This document shows positions 1 through 7,982 of a stretch of DNA of 34,730 nt, piece after piece. How positions within the stretch are numbered: the stretch's first letter is position 1; each line of letters starts with the position of its first letter. The notes beneath the pieces are model-generated. The model saw nothing but the letters and a program-made list of their open reading frames with translations. It had not been told where the DNA came from and made no database searches. The stretch comes from Candidatus Omnitrophota bacterium (GTDB taxonomy: Bacteria > Omnitrophota > Gorgyraeia > Duberdicusellales > 4484-171). Position numbers and translations under genes: made by a program. The stretch lies in NCBI GenBank assembly GCA_028703535.1, contig JAQVMQ010000009.1:1-34730 (forward strand), written 5' to 3'.

Positions 1-2
1 GT

Positions 3-275
3 CCGGGCGGCTGTATAGGCGGCGGCGGACAGCCTTATGCCGGAGCGAACTCTGTGCCTTTGGATGAAAACAATCTCAGGAAACGTGCTGAGGCACTTTA
101 TAATTTTGACAGGGAAAAGACTATAAGGCGTAGTCACGAGAATCCGGATATAATTAAATTGTATGAAGAGTATTTAGGAAAACCTTTAGGGGAGAAATCG
201 CATAAACTTTTACATACAAATTATAAACAGCATTTCCCTAAAGGTGTAATAGATAAAACTAACAGGAATATATAG
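3..275 (+). CDS. [FeFe]-hydrogenase catalytic subunit, C-terminal end (5' cut by window)
   Basis: The frame is open from the window edge and begins PGGCIGGGGQPYA, the third H-cluster loop of [FeFe]-hydrogenases, whose Cys links the [4Fe-4S] and diiron parts of the H-cluster. The rest matches the small-subunit-like tail of these enzymes (RAEALYNFDREK...SHENPDIIKLYEEYLGKP...SHKLLHTNY) and ends in a short Lys/Asn-rich extension. Only about 90 residues are present; the upstream part is outside the window. The protein would reduce protons or oxidise H2 in the cytoplasm. It is followed 12 bases later by a NuoE-like subunit, so the order is catalytic subunit then NuoE, unlike the complete operon at 18.7-25.7 kb. 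The canonical GGGGQP loop differs from GAGQP in the second enzyme. Identification is firm; which hydrogenase group it belongs to cannot be judged. Confidence 0.93.
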   Translation, partial: PGGCIGGGGQPYAGANSVPLDENNLRKRAEALYNFDREKTIRRSHENPDIIKLYEEYLGKPLGEKSHKLLHTNYKQHFPKGVIDKTNRNI

Positions 276-287
276 GGGGTATGGATT

Positions 288-773
288 ATGGTATGTACAA
301 ATAAAGAAAAGATAGACGAGTTGAAAAAATACATGGATGAGGTTATGCGGAATCCTTATCCGGAATCTTATCTTATTGCTGTTTTGCATAAGGCACAGGA
401 ACTGTATGGATATTTAGACAGGGAGATCATGGATCTTGTCTCCGAAACAATGTCTATTCCTACGGCTAAGATATGGGGTGTTGCGACATTCTATCATTTT
501 TTCAATCTTAAACCGCAGGGCAAACATTCAATTTTTGTTTGTTTAGGGACTGCATGTCATATCAAAGGCAGTGGAGAGATACTTGATCTTATACGGACAA
601 AATTGAATATTGAAATAGGCGAAACTACGCCTGACGGTTTTTTTACATTACGTGAAACGCGCTGTCTTGGGGCATGCGGCCTTGCGCCTGTTGTGATGAT
701 AGATGACAAGATATACGGCAATTTGACACGTGATAAAATGATAAGCATATTGGATGGTTTTAAGAGAAAATAA
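288..773 (+). CDS. NuoE/HndA-like [2Fe-2S] hydrogenase subunit
   Basis: A 161-residue protein of the NuoE / HndA (24-kDa) family with a helical N-terminus and a thioredoxin-like [2Fe-2S] domain. The four cluster ligands are visible as C85 and C90 (CLGTAC) and C126 and C130 (CLGAC). The family passes electrons between the NADH-oxidising flavoprotein subunit and the rest of the hydrogenase or complex I. The start at 288 has a purine-rich ribosome site (AGGGGG, 274-279) and follows the hydrogenase stop by 12 bases, so both are one transcript. A paralogue with the same Cys pattern lies at 18730-19242. No NuoF-like partner follows here, so it may be upstream of the window or supplied by the other operon. 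Confidence 0.93.
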   Translation: MVCTNKEKIDELKKYMDEVMRNPYPESYLIAVLHKAQELYGYLDREIMDLVSETMSIPTAKIWGVATFYHFFNLKPQGKHSIFVCLGTACHIKGSGEILDLIRTKLNIEIGETTPDGFFTLRETRCLGACGLAPVVMIDDKIYGNLTRDKMISILDGFKRK

Positions 774-821
774 ATGGTATAAATTATTGGTCAGACTTTA
801 GCAATGTAAGAAAGGATTTTT

Positions 822-1202
822 ATGGCCAAAAAAGTATTAGTAGTCGATGATGACCCACGGCAAGTAAGCGATATAAGATTTCTACTTGAGTCTGAAGGTT
901 ATAGCATATTGACTGCTAACGACGGAAGCGCGGGTTATGATATGGCTTTAAGTGAAAAGCCTGATCTTGTTATTCTTGATCTTATAATGCCTATAACCGA
1001 TGGATTTGAGACAGTGAAGAAATTTGGTGAGAATAGCATGACCGCGCATATTCCTATAATTGCGATAACCGCGATAAGAAGTAAAAAAAATGTTTCTTTT
1101 AAGCTTGAACCTGATGTTGATTGGTTTCCGGTTGAGGCGGTACTTGATAAACCCTTCAAAGACGATGTATTTTTAGATGTAGTAAAAAAATATATGGGTT
1201 AA
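822..1202 (+). CDS. Single-domain response regulator (CheY-like receiver)
   Basis: A 126-residue stand-alone receiver domain. The acidic pocket (VVDDD, residues 7-11), the phospho-acceptor D53 (VILDLIMP), T83 (AITA) and K110 (DKPF) are all present, so it should be phosphorylatable. There is no output domain, so it acts by protein contact or as a phosphorelay intermediate. It lies 48 bases after the hydrogenase NuoE-like subunit with its own AAGAAAGGA ribosome site, and is probably in the same transcript. That suggests, as inference only, a role in controlling or sensing hydrogenase activity; the partner kinase is not adjacent. Confidence 0.9.
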   Translation: MAKKVLVVDDDPRQVSDIRFLLESEGYSILTANDGSAGYDMALSEKPDLVILDLIMPITDGFETVKKFGENSMTAHIPIIAITAIRSKKNVSFKLEPDVDWFPVEAVLDKPFKDDVFLDVVKKYMG

Positions 1203-1329
1203 TGAAAATATATTGTTAGTTAGTCTAATTTTAAAATAATCCCAATTTAATTTGAAATCTGTTAATATATTATTTATTGATGTAAATAATTTAATAGATG
1301 ATTGATATTTTCGGTAAGGAGCAGCGATT

Positions 1330-2169
1330 GTGATGAGTATAGAGTATATTTTTTTATTTATTTTTCTTGCTTTTATTTTTGAATATATGGATTCAACATT
1401 GGGGATGGGCTATGGTACAACATTGACGCCTGTGCTTTTAATAATGGGTTATGAGCCTTTGCAGGTTGTTCCGGTGGTTTTAATTTCGGAACTTTTTAGC
1501 GGGCTATTAGCCGGTTTTTTACATCATAGAGAGGGTAATGTTGATTTTAAACCGAAGGTCATTTGTTTGCCCGAAATAGCCAGGGAGTTGAAAGGATTTG
1601 GGTATTTAAGAATATTAAGGGATTCGTTCCCGCGTCATTTAAAGGTCGCGCTTATTTTGGCTGTATGCAGTATAGTCGGGACAGTTTTGGCTGTTTTTGT
1701 CGCATTAAATATTCCTAAATTATGGGTTAAATTTTATATAGGGGCTTTGGTTCTGGCCATGGGCGTGACTATACTTATATGTTTTAATAAGAAATTCAGT
1801 TTTTCATGGAAAAAGATAGTTGGCCTTGGTTTGTTAGCATCATTCAATAAAGGGATAAGCGGAGGAGGATACGGCCCTATAGTCACAAGCGGGCAGATAT
1901 TATCCGGAGTTGAAGGTAAAAGCGCTGTCGGCATAACTTCGTTAGCCGAAGGATTGACTTGTGCTGTCGGGATAATAACTTATATTTTTGTATCAAAGAA
2001 CCCGTTGGATTTGACTTTAGCGCCGTATATAGCTGTAGGTGCTATCTTGGCTGTGCCGTTTTCGGCAAAAAGTGTTAAGAAAATATCGGAAAAAAAATTA
2101 AAATTTGCCATAGCCGTTTTGACTATAATATTGGGCGCCGTGACAATATATAAGACAGTCGTTAAATAG
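1330..2169 (+). CDS. TSUP (TauE/SafE-type) membrane permease
   Basis: A 279-residue, highly hydrophobic protein with about eight predicted membrane spans and the TSUP-family look: an N-terminal half with DSTLGMGYGTTLTPVLL and a second half with FNKGISGGGYGPIVTSGQ, both Gly-rich re-entrant-like segments. The family exports or imports small sulfur-containing or organic anions; substrate cannot be read from sequence. The start may be GTG at 1330 or the ATG that follows at 1333; AAGGAG at 1316-1321 serves both, with better spacing for 1330. It stands alone, with AT-rich intergenic DNA on both sides. Confidence 0.85.
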   Translation: MMSIEYIFLFIFLAFIFEYMDSTLGMGYGTTLTPVLLIMGYEPLQVVPVVLISELFSGLLAGFLHHREGNVDFKPKVICLPEIARELKGFGYLRILRDSFPRHLKVALILAVCSIVGTVLAVFVALNIPKLWVKFYIGALVLAMGVTILICFNKKFSFSWKKIVGLGLLASFNKGISGGGYGPIVTSGQILSGVEGKSAVGITSLAEGLTCAVGIITYIFVSKNPLDLTLAPYIAVGAILAVPFSAKSVKKISEKKLKFAIAVLTIILGAVTIYKTVVK

Positions 2170-2390
2170 TCGATAGTTTTTAGTCAATAGTCATTAGTAG
2201 ATATTGATTTAAAGGTATATAAAAAGCTATAAGCTGTTAGCTATTAGCGAAAATTATTTTTCCGCCGCAATAATAATTTTTATTCAGACGAATTCGCCGG
2301 GGCGAAAAAAATAAAAATAAAATATTGTAGGGGCGGGCTTTAAGTCTGCCTGCTATTATTTTAATTGCGAAGCATCATGAAGGATATTCC
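2170..2390. repeat. Intergenic repeat stretch with GTAGGGGCG element
   Basis: This gap holds degenerate short repeats of the form tagtcaatagtc / gctgttagctattagcga and the word GTAGGGGCG at 2327-2335, followed by an imperfect GC hairpin. The same 9-mer recurs at 4189, 33593 and 33629. A compact palindrome TTCGCC-GG-GGCGAA lies near 2291-2304; its loop is too short for a normal terminator. No gene is apparent. Confidence 0.45.
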
Positions 2391-3722
2391 ATGTCGAGAT
2401 TAGTAAAAGAAAGTGTTTTGAAAACTTTGCTTAAGATGGCTGTGCCTATGCTTGGTGCTACTTTTGCCATGAACGCGTATAATCTTACTGACACATGGTT
2501 TGTTTCAAGGCTGGGTACTGATTCTTTAGCGGCGATGTCTTTTACTTTTCCTGTAGTTATGTTTTTAAGATTTATAATGCGCGGTCTGGGTGTCGGGACC
2601 ATGACATCTGTTGCTAAAGAAATAGGCGGACATAAAAAAGATAACGCGGCGCAATTAACTACACATTCTATTTTTTTAAATATAATTTTATCGGGTATTA
2701 TCTTAATTATCGGGTTGGCTGTTATGAAGCCGTTATTTATGCAGTTAGGCGCGCATGGGAATGTTTTAGATTTAACGTTAAGTTATATGCGTATTTGGTA
2801 TTACGGACTGGCTGTTATATCAATACAAATGATGATAATAGACATTATCATAGGGACCGGCAGTGCGAAAACTGCCAGTCTATTAGTAATAACCGGTACG
2901 GTTCTTAATTTCATCTTTGATCCTATATTAATTTTCGGGTTATTTGGTTTTCCTAAAATGGGTATACAGGGCGCGGCATTGGCTACTATTTTGTCTCATT
3001 TTATTTTATTATTTTTATCGTTATATCTTTTACATAAAAAATATTGTCTAATATCTTTTAGGCAGTTCTCTTTAGCGAAAGTTCTAGGATCTTGTAGAAA
3101 AATTTTACATATTGGTTTACCCAGCACATTAAGTTCGCTCTTAAACCCCATTTCCATAGCAGTGATAATAAAAATAGTGGCGGATTTTGGGCCTGCCGCG
3201 GTAGCCGCCTGTGGTGTTGCCGGACGTATTGAAATGTTTGCTTTTATGATACCCATGACTGTGGGCATTTCACTTGTGCCTTTTACGGCGCAAAATTACG
3301 GCGCGTCGCGTTTTGATAGAATAGAGGAGGCAAGAAAAGGAACAGTTATTTTTGCTTTAAGTTACGGGGTTATCGCTGCTTTTATATTTTTGTTGATAGC
3401 AAGACCGCTTGCGGAGCTTTTCTCAAATAATGAAGAAGTTATAAATGTTTTGGTAAGATATATTTATATAACGTGTCTGGGATATGGTTTTCTTGAGGTC
3501 AGCCGTTATGCCGGGTTTTTTATGACAGGAATACATAAGCCGATATCTGCGGCTATATTGAACATTGTCCGTGTAGTTGTTTTTCTTATACCATTATCGT
3601 TTTTTGGAGCGAAAGTTTTTGGATTAGAAGGTGTATTCTGGGGAAGGCTATTGACGGATATATCAGTCGGTATTATTAGTATTATTTGGGCGAAAAAACT
3701 TTTAGCCGTTAGTTGTAAATGA
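2391..3722 (+). CDS. MATE-family multidrug/cation efflux transporter
   Basis: A 443-residue membrane protein with about twelve spans arranged as two MatE repeats. The first begins MAVPMLGATFAMNAYNLTDTWFVSRLG and the second near GLPSTLSSLLNPISIAVI, the typical pseudo-symmetric halves. MATE proteins expel drugs or metabolites in exchange for H+ or Na+. GAAGGA at 2379-2384 sets the start. The gene is closed by a clear rho-independent terminator at 3731-3759, so it is not co-transcribed with the peptide gene 500 bases downstream. Substrate is unknown. Confidence 0.93.
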   Translation: MSRLVKESVLKTLLKMAVPMLGATFAMNAYNLTDTWFVSRLGTDSLAAMSFTFPVVMFLRFIMRGLGVGTMTSVAKEIGGHKKDNAAQLTTHSIFLNIILSGIILIIGLAVMKPLFMQLGAHGNVLDLTLSYMRIWYYGLAVISIQMMIIDIIIGTGSAKTASLLVITGTVLNFIFDPILIFGLFGFPKMGIQGAALATILSHFILLFLSLYLLHKKYCLISFRQFSLAKVLGSCRKILHIGLPSTLSSLLNPISIAVIIKIVADFGPAAVAACGVAGRIEMFAFMIPMTVGISLVPFTAQNYGASRFDRIEEARKGTVIFALSYGVIAAFIFLLIARPLAELFSNNEEVINVLVRYIYITCLGYGFLEVSRYAGFFMTGIHKPISAAILNIVRVVVFLIPLSFFGAKVFGLEGVFWGRLLTDISVGIISIIWAKKLLAVSCK

Positions 3723-3730
3723 TTTTATTT

Positions 3731-3759
3731 TTTCAAGCATCGTCTTGAAACTATTTTTT
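3731..3759 (+). terminator. Rho-independent terminator after MATE gene
   Basis: Perfect 7-bp stem TTTCAAG / CTTGAAA with a 6-base loop, followed by TATTTTTT. It begins 8 bases after the stop codon. Confidence 0.8.
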
Positions 3760-3794
3760 CTACCTTTGAGCTGTTAGCGATTGGAAAAGGGGAC

Positions 3795-4323
3795 GAAAAG
3801 GGGACAGCGCCCTTTATCTTACCTTTTCAAGAAAAACTTGACGGTACTATGGGGGGATACAAGTAAGTAGAGTAAGTGAAAGAGAAAACAAAAACGTAGG
3901 GGTGGTGCTTGTCTTGCCCGTAATAATATAAAATTTAGCCAATATTCATGTTGGCGGATAGGGGGCGAGTTGCCCGTCCCGTTATTAATCAATTTTATAA
4001 AAATGAGGGAGAGGCGGTAAAGAAACGAATTGTAAGCAAGAAGAAACAGCAATGGAAGGGTAGCTCTCAATCTTGAACAGGCAGCAAATTAGTCAATAGT
4101 TAATAGTCGTTTCCCGTTCGCTTTGCTCACGGGACTGCCCTTATATGTTGAATTAAGGTTGCGGAGTCGATAGTACAAAAAAATGTTTGTAGGGGCGGAA
4201 GGATATCCGTCCGTTAAAAAATGGCAGAAAAGATGAAAAGGAAAAGTACGAAACAGAAGTGGCTTAACCCCGAAATGACACGAGTTAAGCTAAACCCTGA
4301 ACAGGGAGTATTGAGTTGTTGTG
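3795..4323. repeat. Direct repeat copy A (matches 10551-10850), containing 5' part of peptide 1
   Basis: Bases 3795-3967 match 10551-10721 with only a handful of differences, and 4205-4323 match about 10734-10849. Copy A has about 230 extra bases (3968-4200) that copy B lacks. The left end carries AAAGGGGACAGCGCCCTTT, a small hairpin-forming word of REP-like type, related to the one at 32601. GTAGGGGCG occurs at 4189-4197. Homology stops abruptly at the codons just after Cys-Cys of the peptide genes. The non-coding part 3760-4220 otherwise shows no gene; a minus-strand reading frame there is not convincing. Confidence 0.85.
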
Positions 4324-4421
4324 ACAATACCGGTCGGGGACTACAGGCTACAGAATTAACTATGCAATGCACAGATCTAATTGGTTGTACGGGTACTGTG
4401 CCCGATGGGCTTGCAAGTTAG
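4221..4421 (+). CDS. Small Cys-rich peptide 1 of the W...LSCC family
   Basis: A 66-residue peptide, one of eight in the window. Its basic N-terminus is followed by the shared block from W14 to CC (WLNPEMTRVKLNPEQGVLSCC split at this point: G replaces the usual A before VLSCC). The tail has R-G six residues after CC, then QC, a five-residue gap, C, and ends in Ser. A second Met four codons in (4233) would give the MKRK start seen in peptide 2; neither start has a good ribosome site. The first 34 codons are almost identical to peptide 4, whereas the tails are unrelated. I do not recognise the family. The layout suggests a leader plus variable core, as in ribosomally made modified peptides; a Cys4 metal site is the main alternative. 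Confidence 0.85.
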   Translation: MAEKMKRKSTKQKWLNPEMTRVKLNPEQGVLSCCDNTGRGLQATELTMQCTDLIGCTGTVPDGLAS

Positions 4422-4731
4422 TTTTAAAATTTTTTAGCGTAGTTGAGTGCTAGCCACTAGCGATATTTGATTTTCCCGACAAAGCCGAGCTCGTCTAGAT
4501 AGGGCCTAATTAATTTAGCTGGACGATATGAAAAAAAACTAGACCGGTGTTTGTTTGTGAAAGGCTCCGATTTTTGAGTTCATGGGTTGACAATGGGGAG
4601 TGATAAAAGAGAAAAAGCAATGGTATGAATTCTTTACCAATTCCAGCCTTGGGGTGCGATTGGTTTCTGATATGAGATTTGGCGCAATATGAGGTGTAAT
4701 TCACTCTTTTGACTTTTTTAATAAAAATGAG
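4422..4731. other. Intergenic stretch without convincing gene
   Basis: AT-rich DNA between peptide 1 and the DtxR-type gene. It contains short 'tagccactagcga'-style degenerate repeats near 4450. A minus-strand frame at 4510-4770 has no ribosome site or recognisable protein. I see nothing else until the promoter at 4732. Confidence 0.5.
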
Positions 4732-4769
4732 TTGACAAAGATTAAACAATATGTTAGATTCATCTAACA
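4732..4769 (+). promoter_or_regulatory. Promoter and iron-regulator operator upstream of dtxR-type gene
   Basis: TTGACA (4732-4737), 17-base spacer, TAGATT (4755-4760). The palindrome TGTTAGAT-TC-ATCTAACA (4752-4769) sits across the -10 box. The same arms occur at 5301-5318 before feoA. The arms resemble DtxR/IdeR-type boxes (TTAG...CTAA). The natural inference is auto-repression by the adjacent regulator. Confidence 0.78.
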
Positions 4770-4797
4770 AATAAAGAGGGGCCTAAAAAGAGATTTT

Positions 4798-5277
4798 ATG
4801 AAAAGTAAACTTAGTTCTGTAATGGAAGATTATTTAGAAACTATAGCAATGCTCAAAAAACGCGGTGATGGCGTAGTAAGGGTAAGGGATATAAGCGCTT
4901 TATTGAATGTTAAGAATCCAACGGTGAATGCGGCCTTAAAAACTCTTTCGGTTAAAGGTTATGTTGTTCATGAAAGATACGGGTATGTTACGCTTACTGT
5001 TAAAGGTGAAGAAAAAGCCTATGATATTCAGCGTAAGCACGATATGCTTTTTAAATTTCTTACAGATATTCTAGGTGTTGACAGACATACGGCATCTTTT
5101 GATGCCTGTAAAATGGAGCATGCCATAAGCCCTAAGACTTCAATTCGTTTAACTAAGTTTATTGAGTTTTCTGAGGAAGGATTAAATAAAGAGAATCCGC
5201 AATGGCTGAAAAATTTCAAACATTATTTAGAAACCGGGAAAAAGCCAAGCTGTAATATGAGGAAAGTAAAAAAATAG
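4798..5277 (+). CDS. DtxR/MntR-family metal-dependent transcriptional regulator
   Basis: A 159-residue regulator with an N-terminal winged helix (residues about 5-70; recognition helix near NPTVNAALKTL) and a dimerisation/metal domain, but no C-terminal SH3-like domain, so MntR-like in length. Candidate metal ligands are D11, E14, H81, C104, E107 and H108. D11/E14 sit where MntR-type proteins have ligands, while C104 in ACKMEH matches the Cys of iron-sensing DtxR/IdeR, so metal preference is mixed on sequence alone. It precedes feoAB and is flanked by two matching palindromes, which makes Fe2+-dependent repression of itself and feoAB the likely role. Confidence 0.92.
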   Translation: MKSKLSSVMEDYLETIAMLKKRGDGVVRVRDISALLNVKNPTVNAALKTLSVKGYVVHERYGYVTLTVKGEEKAYDIQRKHDMLFKFLTDILGVDRHTASFDACKMEHAISPKTSIRLTKFIEFSEEGLNKENPQWLKNFKHYLETGKKPSCNMRKVKK

Positions 5278-5298
5278 AAGAGAAAAATTTTTGTTCAT

Positions 5299-5320
5299 AA
5301 TGTTAGATTAATCTAACATT
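5299..5320 (+). promoter_or_regulatory. 22-bp perfect palindromic operator upstream of feoA
   Basis: Core TGTTAGATTAATCTAACA at 5301-5318, extended by two further matching pairs on each side. It shares both 8-bp arms with the operator at 4752-4769. A half-site-like ATCTAA follows at about 5330-5335. Likely the DtxR-family binding site controlling feoAB. Confidence 0.8.
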
Positions 5321-5348
5321 TATTTATTAATCTAAATTAGGAGGTTTT

Positions 5349-5597
5349 ATGGAAAAAAGGCTTAATGAGTTATCTATTAACCAAAAAGGGAAAGTCACTG
5401 ATATTTACGGACAGCAGGAGTTGATAAAGAAATTTTTGGATATGGGGATTATAAGGGGTACCGAAATCGAGGTTGTAAAAGTCGCGCCTTTGGGTGACCC
5501 GATAGATATTAAAATAAGGGGCTATCATTTAAGCTTAAGGCGTAATGAGGCAGTAAATATTTCTGTTATGGTTTTAAATAAGGAGGAACGTATATGA
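5349..5597 (+). CDS. feoA: FeoA ferrous-iron transport accessory protein
   Basis: An 82-residue SH3-like FeoA protein with the expected LSINQKGKVTDIYGQQELIKKFLDMGIIRGTEIEVVKVAPLGDP pattern (family signature LxxMGxxxGxxIxVxxxAPxGDP). FeoA binds and tunes FeoB at the inner membrane. AGGAGG at 5339-5344 sets the start. The stop overlaps the feoB start by four bases (ATGA), so the two are translationally coupled. An operator for the upstream DtxR-type regulator lies 28 bases before the start. Confidence 0.95.
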   Translation: MEKRLNELSINQKGKVTDIYGQQELIKKFLDMGIIRGTEIEVVKVAPLGDPIDIKIRGYHLSLRRNEAVNISVMVLNKEERI

Positions 5598-7678
5598 AAA
5601 AAATAAAAATTAATGTGGCACTTGCGGGTAATCCAAATTCAGGTAAGTCTACAATTTTTAATAATATTACAGGCGCGCGTCAGCATGTTGGGAATTATCC
5701 CGGAGTCACTGTTGAAAAAAAAGAAGGGAAGGTCGATTTTAAAGGCTATGAATTAAATATAATAGATCTTCCCGGAACATACGGACTGTCGGCATATTCG
5801 GAAGATGAGGTTGTTGCGCGTGATTTTATTATAAAGGAGAAGCCTGACGTAATAGTTCATATTGTTGATTCTTCAAATTTAGAAAGAAATCTGTATCTGG
5901 GTACTCAGTTAATGGAATTAGATATACCGCTTGTGTTTGTTATGAATATGAGTGATATGGCAGAAAAAAACAGGCAGTTTATTGATTATAAAAAATTATC
6001 AGATTTATTGGGTACAGCGGTTATTCCTACGGTCGGTAATAAGAATCTGGGGACCGATAAAATTCTGGATACAATAGTGAAAATTTATGAAGGGAAGATG
6101 AAAATAAAAATGGTTGAGGTTGATTATGGTTCGGAAATAAATGAAGAAATAATTAAAATCACATCAATCATTAAGCGGGAAAAAGATTTAATTTCACTTT
6201 ATCCGTTAAATTGGCTCGTCATTAAAGTATTGGAGAATGACCCGGAAGTTATGAGTATAGTTAATTCGTATGCGACAGCTTCTGAAGTTATCGCTCAAAA
6301 AGATAAGAGCAGGCAGCATCTTTATTTGCATTTTGGTGATAATATCGAGACTATAATAGCGGACAGACGTTATGGTTTTGTGAGCGGCGCGTGTTTAGAG
6401 TGTCTGAAGATTACGGTAGAAGAAAGACACAATTTGTCTGACAGGATAGATAAAGTGATTTTAAATAGAGTCTTGGGACTTCCTATTTTTGCTATGGTTA
6501 TGTATCTGATATTTAAATTTACTTTTACGTTTTCTGAGCCAATGGTTGGTTGGTTTGAGAGTTTTTTTGAGCTGCTTTCGTCCCTAGCAGTGAAATATAT
6601 ACCGGATGGATTAGTGCAGTCTTTTGTTGTTGACGGGCTTATAGGTGGTGTAGGAGGTGTTTTGGGTTTTTTCCCTTTGGTTTTGTTTATGTTTTTTGCG
6701 ATAGCTTTTTTTGAAGATTCAGGGTATATGGCACGTGCCGCGTTTGTGATGGACAGGATAATGAGCAAGTTCGGGCTTCACGGTAAATCTTTTTTGCCTA
6801 TGATGATCTCAACTAACGGATGTGCCGTTCCTGGTATTATGGCGACACGTACTTTGTCAAACAAACGAGACAGACTTATAACTATGATGGTTACGCCATT
6901 TATGATATGCGGCGCGAAGTTGCCTATTTTTGCTTTGTTTATAGGCGCGTTTTTTTCTGCTGAATATGGTGCCGATATTATGTTTATTATGTATATTTTA
7001 AGTGTTATTATCGCGTTTGTTTCAGCGTGGGTTTTAAAGAAATTAGTTTTTCAAGGCGAAACTTCTCATTTTGTTATGGAGCTGCCGCCGTATAGGCTGC
7101 CTTCTTTTACGGGGTTATTGCTTAAGATGTGGGAGCGAGGCCGGTTATATTTAAAAAAGGCCGGTACGATAATAGTTGTTATTTCAATTATGATCTGGGC
7201 AGGTTTTACTTTTCCGATAAAAGAAGCACCAGATAGTTTAACTGATGAGGCTGCGGCGTCTTTTCAGATTGAAGAAAGTTATGCCGGCAGAATAGGGAAA
7301 TTTATCGAATCGGTGGTTAGACCTATAGGTATGGATTGGCGTGGAGGTGTTGCGCTTATAGCCGGGGTTGCGGCTAAGGAAGTCGTTGTCAGTACTTTAG
7401 GGACAATATACAGTTTAGGTGAAGTTGATGCTGAAGCGCCGGACTCGTTAAAAGAAGTTTTGCAGAAAGATAAATTTTGGAATCCGTTGAAAGCTGTGGC
7501 GTTTTTGATGTTTTCACTTATTTATTTACCTTGTTTTGTGGCTATGGCGGTTTTTTATCGGGAAAGCGGCTCTAGTATTAAATGGACATTCTTTCTGATT
7601 TTTTGGACTTCTGTTATGGCGTGGGGCGCGGCATTTATTGTATATCAGGGCGGAACTTTATTGGGTATAGGGGTTTAA
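5594..7678 (+). CDS. feoB: FeoB ferrous-iron transporter
   Basis: A 694-residue inner-membrane Fe2+ transporter. The N-terminal G domain shows G1 GNPNSGKS (12-19), switch I around PGVTVE (T39), G3 DLPG (58-61) and G4 NMSD (118-121). A GDI-like linker (about 165-280) follows, then the membrane part with two Gate domains, including GYMARAAFVMDRIM, NGCAVPGIMATRTL and the Cys of MICGAKLPIF. Length is normal for FeoB and all GTPase motifs are intact. AGGAGG precedes the start within feoA. A small zinc-ribbon protein follows 14 bases after the stop. Confidence 0.97.
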   Translation: MKKIKINVALAGNPNSGKSTIFNNITGARQHVGNYPGVTVEKKEGKVDFKGYELNIIDLPGTYGLSAYSEDEVVARDFIIKEKPDVIVHIVDSSNLERNLYLGTQLMELDIPLVFVMNMSDMAEKNRQFIDYKKLSDLLGTAVIPTVGNKNLGTDKILDTIVKIYEGKMKIKMVEVDYGSEINEEIIKITSIIKREKDLISLYPLNWLVIKVLENDPEVMSIVNSYATASEVIAQKDKSRQHLYLHFGDNIETIIADRRYGFVSGACLECLKITVEERHNLSDRIDKVILNRVLGLPIFAMVMYLIFKFTFTFSEPMVGWFESFFELLSSLAVKYIPDGLVQSFVVDGLIGGVGGVLGFFPLVLFMFFAIAFFEDSGYMARAAFVMDRIMSKFGLHGKSFLPMMISTNGCAVPGIMATRTLSNKRDRLITMMVTPFMICGAKLPIFALFIGAFFSAEYGADIMFIMYILSVIIAFVSAWVLKKLVFQGETSHFVMELPPYRLPSFTGLLLKMWERGRLYLKKAGTIIVVISIMIWAGFTFPIKEAPDSLTDEAAASFQIEESYAGRIGKFIESVVRPIGMDWRGGVALIAGVAAKEVVVSTLGTIYSLGEVDAEAPDSLKEVLQKDKFWNPLKAVAFLMFSLIYLPCFVAMAVFYRESGSSIKWTFFLIFWTSVMAWGAAFIVYQGGTLLGIGV

Positions 7679-7692
7679 GAGCGGTGTTTGTT

Positions 7693-7887
7693 ATGAAAAA
7701 GGATGCAGTAAATAATAATAAAAATATTAAAGATGATCGGCAAATAAGATGTGCTTGCGGGAAATTGTATATGGTAAGGACAAAAGACGGATATGAATTT
7801 AAATGTTCAAGATGTAAAAGGATATATTTGATTAAGTATGAAGATCTCATAGCTGACTATCTTACAAAAGGGAGAAGTATTGACTAA
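7693..7887 (+). CDS. Small Com-like zinc-ribbon protein
   Basis: A 64-residue protein with a treble-clef/zinc-ribbon pattern IRCACGKLY...YEFKCSRCKRIY (C-x-C-G ... C-x2-C), resembling the Com-type zinc ribbon otherwise known from phage translational regulators. I choose ATG 7693 because the longer frame from 7582 would lie inside feoB; GTG 7684 is an alternative. It follows feoB by 14 bases and is followed by a strong terminator at 7931-7970, so it is the last gene of the feoAB transcript proper. A metal-binding role in the iron module is plausible but not shown. Confidence 0.75.
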   Translation: MKKDAVNNNKNIKDDRQIRCACGKLYMVRTKDGYEFKCSRCKRIYLIKYEDLIADYLTKGRSID

Positions 7888-7930
7888 TAATATCGGTTTG
7901 TAAGTAGTATGCGCGCGGTCAGAGATCATG

Positions 7931-7970
7931 AATCCGGAACCCATAGAGTATGTGTTCCGGATATTTTTTT
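7931..7970 (+). terminator. Strong rho-independent terminator ending feoAB transcript
   Basis: ATCCGGAAC (7932-7940) pairs perfectly with GTTCCGGAT (7954-7962), with an inner CATA/TATG stem and a GAG loop, followed by ATTTTTTT. The next gene's ribosome site begins right at its end, so partial read-through or attenuation could set expression of the downstream genes. Confidence 0.88.
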
Positions 7971-7982
7971 AAGGAGGCTAAT

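Noticed and set aside
2291-2304. TTCGCC-GG-GGCGAA as a terminator
   Set aside because: Two-base loop cannot fold normally and the following run is A, not T, on the plus strand.
3819-4070. 83-codon minus-strand frame in the repeat copy A
   Set aside because: Falls in repeated intergenic DNA, is broken in copy B by length differences, and has no ribosome site.
3759-4220. MATE exporter as dedicated exporter of peptide 1 in one operon
   Set aside because: A clear terminator at 3731-3759 and ~460 bases of repeat DNA separate them; MATE proteins are also not known as peptide exporters. Proximity alone is weak.
6370-6768. 132-codon minus-strand frame inside feoB
   Set aside because: Shadow of conserved FeoB coding sequence.
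7582-7692. Long N-terminal extension of the zinc-ribbon protein
   Set aside because: It would lie out of frame within the feoB 3' end; ATG 7693 leaves a compact zinc-ribbon protein.
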